Positions 1 to 4,564 of a DNA stretch of 7,962 bases are shown here, one piece after another (position 1 is the first letter of the stretch; the number at the start of each line of letters is the position of its first letter). The stretch is from an uncultured Eggerthellaceae bacterium (GTDB lineage Bacteria; Actinomycetota; Coriobacteriia; Coriobacteriales; Eggerthellaceae). The DNA lies in NCBI GenBank assembly GCA_946626265.1, contig CAMOUE010000104.1, positions 1 to 7,962 of the forward strand, given 5' to 3'. The notes under the pieces are model-generated. The model saw nothing but the letters and a program-made list of their open reading frames with translations, was not told the origin of the DNA and did no database searches. The position numbers were made by a program, and so were the translations under genes.

Positions 1-56
1 TTTGTGCCACGGCGAACACCTTTTTGGCGCAAATCCCGAGTTTGACGCGATTTAGT

Positions 57-290
57 CTAGGCTAACTCTCCTGAGCGGCGGCGCGTGGCTCGGGCGGCAC
101 GGCTGGGGCGCGTGGCTCGAGCGGCGGCGCGGCTGTAGCGCAGGAGCCGAAACGCCCTGAACGTCTCCAGGAGGCGCAATGCCCTGACCGTGCGCAACGT
201 CGGATTGAGCGCCACCATCACGCACGCATACGCGAACGAGGCCCTCGAGCCGTCCTCGCCGCTCAGGATGTCGCACAGCCTCTTCCTCAT
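57..290 (-). pseudogene. Remnant of a voltage-gated ion channel (S4-like segment, no pore)
   Basis: The 77-codon frame starts with a soluble N-terminal stub (MRKRLCDILSGEDGSRASFAY, residues 1-21). It then passes directly into an arginine ladder with strict three-residue spacing: R33, R36, R39, R45, R48, R51 and R54, with E42 occupying one step. This is the pattern of an S4 voltage-sensor helix, and the segment ending in FRLLRYSR resembles the S4 end of bacterial ion-transport proteins. Such channels are normally about 250 residues or more. Here S1-S3 appear to be missing between residues 27 and 29, and S5, pore and S6 are absent. After residue 55 the frame runs into Arg/Ala-rich sequence encoded by a 27-bp direct repeat. 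The start lies 15 bp after the stop of the exporter fragment upstream, with no good Shine-Dalgarno. I infer an internally deleted, 3'-truncated pseudogene. A genuine small basic protein is the alternative. Confidence 0.5.
80..125. repeat. 27-bp direct repeat, two copies
   Basis: The motif GGCGCGTGGCTCGRGCGGC occurs at 80-98 and 107-125, a period of 27 bp. It encodes the Ala/Arg-rich tail of the channel remnant on the minus strand. It probably reflects local duplication after the gene lost function, but this is inference. Confidence 0.7.
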
Positions 291-305
291 GCGTGCCGGG
301 CTCGC

Positions 306-1343
306 CTATTCCATCAGCTTGGATTCCTCGACCTTGCTCACGTAGAACCTCATGAACCCTTCCAAGGGCTTGCGCAGCGCGAGGCCCAAAAGCAGGAAGG
401 GAACCAGGAACAAGACGAGCTTGCCCATAGACAGCCAGAAATCGTTCTGGTAGACGCCGAACATGGCGGCGCGCAGGGCATCTACGACGTGCGTTGCGGG
501 CACCCATGGGCTTATGGCCTGCACGAAATCGGGCATGATCGGCAGCGGGTAGGAGCCGCCGCACGCCGTCACCTGCACGATGAGCAGCAGCACGGCGATC
601 GCCTTGCCCAGGTTGCCGAAGGCCACGACCATCGTGTAGATCATGAACGCGAACACGAGCCCCGATACCCAGAAGCAGATCATGAACAGCAGAGGATCGC
701 CGACCTGCGCCTTCAGGAACAGCATGTTGCCCAGGCCCAGAAGCGTCGTCTGCATGAGCGACAGCAACGCCACCACGCCGAACCGGCCGAAATAGAGATG
801 GCGGGGCCTGGGGTCGAGAAGGCGCTCGCGTGTGCTCGCCTGTATCTCGGGCCTGACCGCCACCATGATGAGCAGCGCCCCGATGAACACGGCGAGCGCG
901 CTGTAGAGCGGCACCATGGCCGACCCGAAGCTGTCCACCGGGAAGAGCGCTTGGCGCTCCATCTGCACCGGAGCCGTGAGCGCGGCTGCGATGTCCTCGG
1001 CATTGCTCTGCAAGAGGTTCTTGAGCGTTTCCGAATCGCCTGCGGCGAGCGCGGCGTCTATCTTGTCGGCGAGCTCGTTCATGCCCTGGGCCGACGAGCG
1101 CAGCTTCTCGACCGCGTCGTCCACCTTGCCGGAGGCCGTGCCCAGCGCGCTGCTGGCCTCGGCCGTCACGGCCGGCAGGTCGGATCCAGCCGCGTTCAGC
1201 TTGGCGATGGCCCCCTCGAGGTCCGTGGCGAGCGTTTCGAGGTCCGCCTTCATCTTGTCGACATTCGGCTTTATCTCTTGGTCGAGCTTGGTCTTCAGCG
1301 CCTCGAAGTCAGCCTTCGCGCCCGCTATCGGCGTGCGCAGTAA
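306..1343 (-). pseudogene. 5'-truncated YhgE/Pip-type ABC-2-like membrane protein (C-terminal part)
   Basis: From the first Met (position 1253) the frame gives 315 residues. Open coding-like sequence continues upstream to a TGA at 1344-1346, reading through FEALKTKLDQEIKPNVDK. This matches the helical periplasmic stalk, so the gene is cut rather than naturally starting at 1253. Residues 1-95 are Ala/Asp/Leu-rich amphipathic coiled-coil-like stalk. Five hydrophobic segments follow at about 111-133, 157-180, 188-212, 215-235 and 274-294. The GGSYPLPIMPDF...PWVPATHVVDALRAA stretch at 232-263 is typical of the C-terminal ABC-2-like membrane domain of YhgE/Pip proteins, which are usually 700 residues or longer and linked to export or phage-infection phenotypes. 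The N-terminal membrane helix and much of the stalk are missing. There is no convincing ribosome-binding site before 1253. I call it a pseudogene; a short translated product is possible but unlikely to work alone. Confidence 0.75.
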
Positions 1344-1440
1344 TCACCAATTGGTCGCATTTTAGCAATGATACGAAGGGACGGGTACAACGAATCATTG
1401 CTTAAGTCATTTTGCGCACACGCGCGTTAAACTGCACACA
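1344..1440. promoter_or_regulatory. AT-rich palindrome patch at the truncation point; possible minus-strand promoter
   Basis: This short AT-rich stretch sits exactly where the exporter frame stops. It contains the perfect palindrome ACCAATTGGT (1346-1355) and an inverted repeat AGCAATGAT/ATCATTGCT (1364-1372 and 1394-1402, 21-nt spacer). The word CAATGATACG recurs directly at 1366-1375 and 1439-1448. On the minus strand TGCTAAAAT (1359-1367) resembles an extended -10 box, which would place ACCAATTGGT over the transcription start as an operator-like site. No well-placed -35 box is visible. It could be a surviving promoter/operator region or the scar of a deletion. Both readings are inference. 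Confidence 0.35.
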
Positions 1441-1450
1441 ATGATACGCT

Positions 1451-1562
1451 GCGCCCATCTTTGCGCGCCATTGCGCACGCGCCATTGCGCACTAGTCATT
1501 ACGCCCGCGCCATTGCGCACGCGCCATTGCGCACTAGCCATTACGCCCGCACCATTGCGCGC
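1451..1562. repeat. 14-bp tandem repeat array with 42-bp higher-order period
   Basis: From 1465 the sequence falls into seven 14-bp units. Four are identical copies of GCGCCATTGCGCAC (1465, 1479, 1507, 1521). Two are diverged copies, TAGTCATTACGCCC (1493) and TAGCCATTACGCCC (1535). The last is GCACCATTGCGCGC (1549). The order A-A-B-A-A-B-A' makes a 42-bp super-unit (1468-1509 and 1510-1551, two mismatches). A weaker unit may lie at 1451-1464. Each A unit holds a small GCGC-CATT-GCGC hairpin motif. The array ends 4 bp before the luxR stop codon on the minus strand, so it lies at the 3' end of that transcript. It has no conserved protein frame. Confidence 0.9.
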
Positions 1563-1566
1563 GCCA

Positions 1567-2736
1567 TCACACCCAGAGTTCGGCGTGGTTCTCGTAACGC
1601 AGGTAGAGCTTGCGCATGTCGCCGCGATTCGAGATATGCAGCTTCTGGTATGCAGACGAGAGCTGGTGCTTCACGGTGTTCTCGGAAATCGAGAGGTGGT
1701 TGGCGATCTCCCTGTTGCGCCAGCCGAGCGCCGCAAGGCCGGACACGTGGCTCTCGAGCACGGTGAGCTGCTCGCTCTCGCACGGCAGCCCGCACCTGTG
1801 GCGCAGCCCGAACCAGCCGTCGCGGAACGAACGCACGAGCGAGGCGACGCGGCGCGACTCTTCTTCGTAGCCAGGCTCGTCCTGGTATTTGCGCGCCAGG
1901 CCGAACATGAGGTAGTTCATCTCGACGAACGGGACAAGGACGCCGAACTCGTCTTTCAGCTTCCACGCCTCGTCGAACTCGCGGCGCGCGGCGTCGGTGC
2001 GCCCGAGGATTATGTCGGCCGCCGCAGCGACGAGGTGCAGATACGTCCGCGAGCCGGGGAACAGCGGCCCCACCAGCGTCTGGAACGTGTAGGCGATTCC
2101 GATGGCGCCTTCGGGCTGTCCCATGCGAAGCATCCGGAGGGCGATGAGGTAGCCGAAATACATTTTCAGGCCATTTGTTATCGAGTCCATGCCAACCGAC
2201 AAATCGGGCAGGTCGAACAAGGAGGTCATCACGATGTTCTCGACGCGCAGGGCGCTGAGGACGCTCGTGGCGAACAGGTAGTTGTCGTCACGGCAGACAA
2301 GCCCCTTGGCGCACGTCTCCTTGAGCACTTCGAGGTCGACATATGCTTGCGCGGCGTTTCCGCAGGCCACATGGATGGCGAGGCGCGTCGTGCGCGCGCC
2401 CATGGCGACGCACGCGTCGGGCGAGGCCACGAGCGCGTTCGCCCTCTCGAGCGCGTCCTCGAGCTCGCACTGGTAATAGGCGATTTCGAGCCTGGCCAGC
2501 GCATGGGCGTCTTCGTCGCTCATCTTTTCGATACCGCGAAACACGCGGCGGGTCGCTTCCTCGATATCCCAGCGCTCGAACGAGCAGATCGAGGCCTCGC
2601 GCTCCTCCCCCTGAGTATTCGGCGCCCCAGTAGCCGCGTAATTCCTTGTAGCCACAACACCCTCGAATGCGAAACAAAACCTGACGAACTCGAACGTGGG
2701 CACCAGGCCCACGTTCGAGTTCATATTATAGGGCAT
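1567..2736 (-). CDS. LuxR-family transcriptional regulator with helical N-terminal region and C-terminal HTH
   Basis: This cytoplasmic DNA-binding regulator has up to 389 residues. The C-terminal LuxR-type HTH spans about 324-382 and is recognisable from LTVLESHVSGLAALGWRN and then REIANHLSISENTVKHQLSS, with the usual helix-turn-helix spacing. Residues 60-300 are Ala/Leu-rich and helical, resembling the TPR-like sensory regions of MalT-style LuxR proteins in Coriobacteriia. There is no receiver domain, Walker A motif or membrane segment, and the ligand is unknown. The start is uncertain. ATG 2736 and ATG 2724 flank a TATAAT on the same strand (2725-2730), and a perfect hairpin covers 2686-2722. 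If that -10 is used, translation would begin downstream; GTG at 2655, preceded by GAGGG four bases away, is the best candidate (362 residues). The gene diverges from the diguanylate cyclase, its likeliest neighbouring target besides itself. Confidence 0.88.
   Translation of the reverse strand: MPYNMNSNVGLVPTFEFVRFCFAFEGVVATRNYAATGAPNTQGEEREASICSFERWDIEEATRRVFRGIEKMSDEDAHALARLEIAYYQCELEDALERANALVASPDACVAMGARTTRLAIHVACGNAAQAYVDLEVLKETCAKGLVCRDDNYLFATSVLSALRVENIVMTSLFDLPDLSVGMDSITNGLKMYFGYLIALRMLRMGQPEGAIGIAYTFQTLVGPLFPGSRTYLHLVAAAADIILGRTDAARREFDEAWKLKDEFGVLVPFVEMNYLMFGLARKYQDEPGYEEESRRVASLVRSFRDGWFGLRHRCGLPCESEQLTVLESHVSGLAALGWRNREIANHLSISENTVKHQLSSAYQKLHISNRGDMRKLYLRYENHAELWV
2686..2722. promoter_or_regulatory. 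Perfect 16-bp inverted repeat (hairpin) at the luxR 5' end
   Basis: The arms GAACTCGAACGTGGGC (2686-2701) and GCCCACGTTCGAGTTC (2707-2722) are exact inverses separated by 5 nt. On the minus strand the repeat begins 2 nt after a TATAAT, so RNA from that promoter would start with or within this stem. As DNA it is an operator-like dyad next to a -10 box. As RNA it would be a stable 5' hairpin followed by a moderately U-rich stretch (GGTTTTGTTTCGC). If translation starts at 2736 or 2724, the repeat encodes residues 5-17. Confidence 0.8.
2725..2730 (-). promoter_or_regulatory. Candidate -10 box (TATAAT) for the luxR regulator
   Basis: A perfect consensus TATAAT lies on the minus strand between the two first ATG codons of the regulator frame. 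The -35 position (about 2747-2754) has only weak matches (AAAGCC/CAAAGC), so an activator or extended contacts would be needed. Because it lies inside the longest reading frame, it argues for a downstream translation start. Confidence 0.4.
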
Positions 2737-2801
2737 TCCGACAGACAGGCTTTGATTTGTGTATTTTCGCGATTACATGCATGTTGCGGACGGTCGGCTT
2801 T

Positions 2802-2838
2802 GGGCGGGCGGGTGGCGGGCGCGGGCGCGGGCGGCGGG
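2802..2838 (+). other. Seven-run GGG cluster, potential G-quadruplex
   Basis: GGG runs occur at 2802, 2806, 2810, 2817, 2823, 2829 and 2836, with loops of 1, 1, 4, 3, 3 and 4 nt. This more than satisfies the usual four-run G-quadruplex rule. It lies in the spacer between the divergent luxR and cyclase genes, about 120 bp upstream of the cyclase promoter candidate, and is followed by the complementary GCCGCCCGG. Folding is predicted, not shown. Confidence 0.5.
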
Positions 2839-2897
2839 CCGCCCGGCGGGCAACCCCACGGGTCTTGCGTTTCCGCTTTCCTGCATCCTGAAACGCA

Positions 2898-2926
2898 GCG
2901 CTGCCATCTCCAGCGCGCTGCCATCT
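2898..2926. repeat. 12-bp direct repeat upstream of the cyclase promoter (possible operator half-sites)
   Basis: GCGCTGCCATCT occurs at 2898-2909 and again at 2915-2926, a 17-bp period. Its downstream edge is about 32 bp from the candidate -35 box of the cyclase. Direct half-sites in this position fit an activator-binding site, possibly for the divergent LuxR protein, but the partner is not shown by sequence. Confidence 0.4.
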
Positions 2927-2957
2927 GTCTCGATTTCGGCCGCAGCTGGCCGTTCCT

Positions 2958-2987
2958 TTGCGCAAGTAGCTAAAAGTATCGTATTAT
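2958..2987 (+). promoter_or_regulatory. Candidate sigma-70-type promoter for the diguanylate cyclase
   Basis: TTGCGC (2958-2963) and TATTAT (2982-2987) are 18 bp apart on the plus strand. The -10 is close to consensus and the -35 matches only at TTG. The -10 overlaps the first in-frame ATG (2986), so transcription would start near 2994. Translation should then use the ATG at 3031, leaving a leader of about 37 nt. Confidence 0.45.
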
Positions 2988-3018
2988 GGTCGACATGCGG
3001 GTGAAAACCTATCGCGCC

Positions 3019-3025
3019 GAGGGGG
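3019..3025 (+). promoter_or_regulatory. Ribosome-binding site deciding the cyclase start
   Basis: GAGGGGG lies 5 nt before the ATG at 3031. The two upstream in-frame ATGs (2986, 2995) have no comparable Shine-Dalgarno sequence and the first overlaps the -10 box, so 3031 is the preferred start. Confidence 0.7.
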
Positions 3026-3030
3026 CTCGT

Positions 3031-4434
3031 ATGGCGGAGAACAGGAAGTCCATCAAGCGGAGCGTGCTGATCGGATGCACCATTTTCGTGGTGCTGCTTT
3101 GCCTCGCCTTCTCATTGCTGTCGTATGGGATTTTCTCCTCGTCGCTCTACCACCGCTACGATGCCGAGCTCGAGAGCATCGTCAACTACGTCGAGAGCAA
3201 CGTCGATGCCGACGATTTGCAGCAATGTGTGAAATCCGGCAAGCATTCCGCGAAATACGACCAGTTGCAGCAGTTCCTAAACGGCATGATCGACGAATTC
3301 GAGACGGAATACCTCTACATCGTCATCCCCATCGACGATGAAACCGGGACCATGATGAACGTCATTTCGGCCACAAGCGAAGCGGAACGCGCCGCCGGCG
3401 AGGTCGACAGGCCGCTTCTCGAAACGACCGACGCCTATTCACGGGAAACGATCCAGCTGTACCTGAAGGCGTGGAACACGCCGGGCATCTCGTATTTCGA
3501 GGAAAGCTCCGAATGGGGCGCGTATTACACCGCCTGCAAGCCGCTCGTCGCGTCCGATGGTGAAATCGTGGCTCTCAACTGTGCCGACATTCCCATCAAC
3601 GAACTGCATGAGCAGGTGCGGAACGAGGTCATGATGGGCGTCGGCTTGGCGATCGTGCTCGGATTGCTCTTCGGCGCGCTGCTCATCTGGTGGCTGCAAC
3701 GCAACGTTACCGGGCCGATTTCCGAGCTCGAGCGGAGCGCGCGCCAGTTCGCCGACAAGAGCCACAACATGAAGGACCTGCGGCTGCTGACGTTCGAGGT
3801 TCCCGCCATTTCAACAGGCAATGAAGTCGAATCGCTGGCAGGAGCCATCGATAAGCTGTCAGAGGACATGAAGATCTACGTGAACGAAATCCTCTCGGCG
3901 GAGGAACGCGTGCGGACGGCCGAACGCGAGGCCGAGGGCATGACGCGCATGGCCTATCAGGACGGATTGACGCACGTGAAGAACAAGACCGCCTACGACG
4001 TGTACGTCGCAGAGCTCGAGGAGACGATGGCCCGGCAGAACATCGAGTTCGCGGTGGTCATGGTCGACCTCAACGACCTGAAAGGCGTCAACGACACCTA
4101 CGGGCATGACCGTGGCGACCAGTACATCATCGGGACGTGCAAGATCATGAGCGAGACGCTGAAACACTCGCCCGTGTTCCGCATCGGGGGCGACGAGTTC
4201 GTGTCGATCTTGCGCGGCAACGACTTCGAGCGCCGGCAGAGCCTCGTCGGCCAGCTCGAGGACCACTACCGCGAGTCGACACGCGACCTCGCGCGCGAGC
4301 CGTGGCAGCGTTATTCGGCGTCCGTGGGCATGGCGGTCTACGATTCCAGCAAGGATGCCGGTTACACGCAGGTTTTCAACCGCGCGGACGAGCTGATGTA
4401 CGAGCGCAAGAAGCAGCTGAAGGAACAAGGGTAA
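3031..4434 (+). CDS. Membrane diguanylate cyclase: Cache-like sensor, HAMP-like region, GGDEF
   Basis: This is a 467-residue inner-membrane protein predicted to make cyclic di-GMP from two GTP. An N-terminal membrane helix spans about 11-35. An extracytoplasmic domain of about 165 residues follows (36-200); its end (GAYYTACKPLVASDGEIVALNCADI) resembles the final strands of a Cache/PAS-like sensor. The second membrane helix is at about 201-222. A HAMP-like segment starts with RNVTGPISELERSARQFAD (224-242), and a charged helical linker leads to the GGDEF domain (306-463). Visible catalytic motifs are DGLTHVKNKTAY (311-322), DLNDLKGVNDTYGHDRGD (346-363) and an intact GGDEF (386-390). The inhibitory RxxD I-site expected at 377-380 is absent (LKHS), so product feedback at that site is unlikely. 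There is no EAL domain. A longer frame from 2986 exists, but the promoter and ribosome-binding site favour 3031. The ligand is unknown. Confidence 0.92.
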   Translation: MAENRKSIKRSVLIGCTIFVVLLCLAFSLLSYGIFSSSLYHRYDAELESIVNYVESNVDADDLQQCVKSGKHSAKYDQLQQFLNGMIDEFETEYLYIVIPIDDETGTMMNVISATSEAERAAGEVDRPLLETTDAYSRETIQLYLKAWNTPGISYFEESSEWGAYYTACKPLVASDGEIVALNCADIPINELHEQVRNEVMMGVGLAIVLGLLFGALLIWWLQRNVTGPISELERSARQFADKSHNMKDLRLLTFEVPAISTGNEVESLAGAIDKLSEDMKIYVNEILSAEERVRTAEREAEGMTRMAYQDGLTHVKNKTAYDVYVAELEETMARQNIEFAVVMVDLNDLKGVNDTYGHDRGDQYIIGTCKIMSETLKHSPVFRIGGDEFVSILRGNDFERRQSLVGQLEDHYRESTRDLAREPWQRYSASVGMAVYDSSKDAGYTQVFNRADELMYERKKQLKEQG

Positions 4435-4439
4435 GGCGC

Positions 4440-4550
4440 TGGTTGGGCGGCCCGGCGCCGGGTGCCGGCTGTGGGCGGCGGGCGCCGGGCGCGGGCGCGG
4501 GTACCAGACCGCGGGGCCGGGTGCAGGCGCCGGGTGCCGGGCGCGGGCCG
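4440..4550. repeat. GC-rich repeat spacer between converging genes, potential G-quadruplex
   Basis: This 130-bp convergent spacer is almost entirely G and C. GGCGCCGGGTGCCGG occurs twice (4454-4468 and 4526-4540), and CCCGGCGCCGGG at 4451-4462 is a perfect palindrome. Five GGG runs at 4473, 4480, 4487, 4493 and 4499 have loops of 3-4 nt and could form a G-quadruplex in the cyclase 3' transcript. There is no T-tract, so it is not a standard intrinsic terminator for either gene. It may still stall polymerase or separate the two transcripts. Confidence 0.6.
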
Positions 4551-4564
4551 GACGCAGCTACTCC

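Noticed and set aside
1..33. Stem-loop TTTGTGCCA / TGGCGCAAA at the left edge, downstream of the channel remnant
   Set aside because: The arms carry one mismatch, the loop is long and no T-tract follows on the minus strand. It is too weak to call a terminator.
489..1343. 284-codon plus-strand open frame over the exporter fragment
   Set aside because: Its His/Arg-rich translation is opposite clear membrane helices of the YhgE-like protein. It is a shadow frame.
1451..1562. Possible CRISPR array
   Set aside because: Units are 14 bp and directly tandem, with no unique spacers and no cas genes nearby.
1441..2973. 510-codon plus-strand open frame over the luxR gene
   Set aside because: It starts in the 14-bp tandem array, is antisense to the LuxR HTH protein and has no domain or ribosome-binding site. 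It is a shadow frame.
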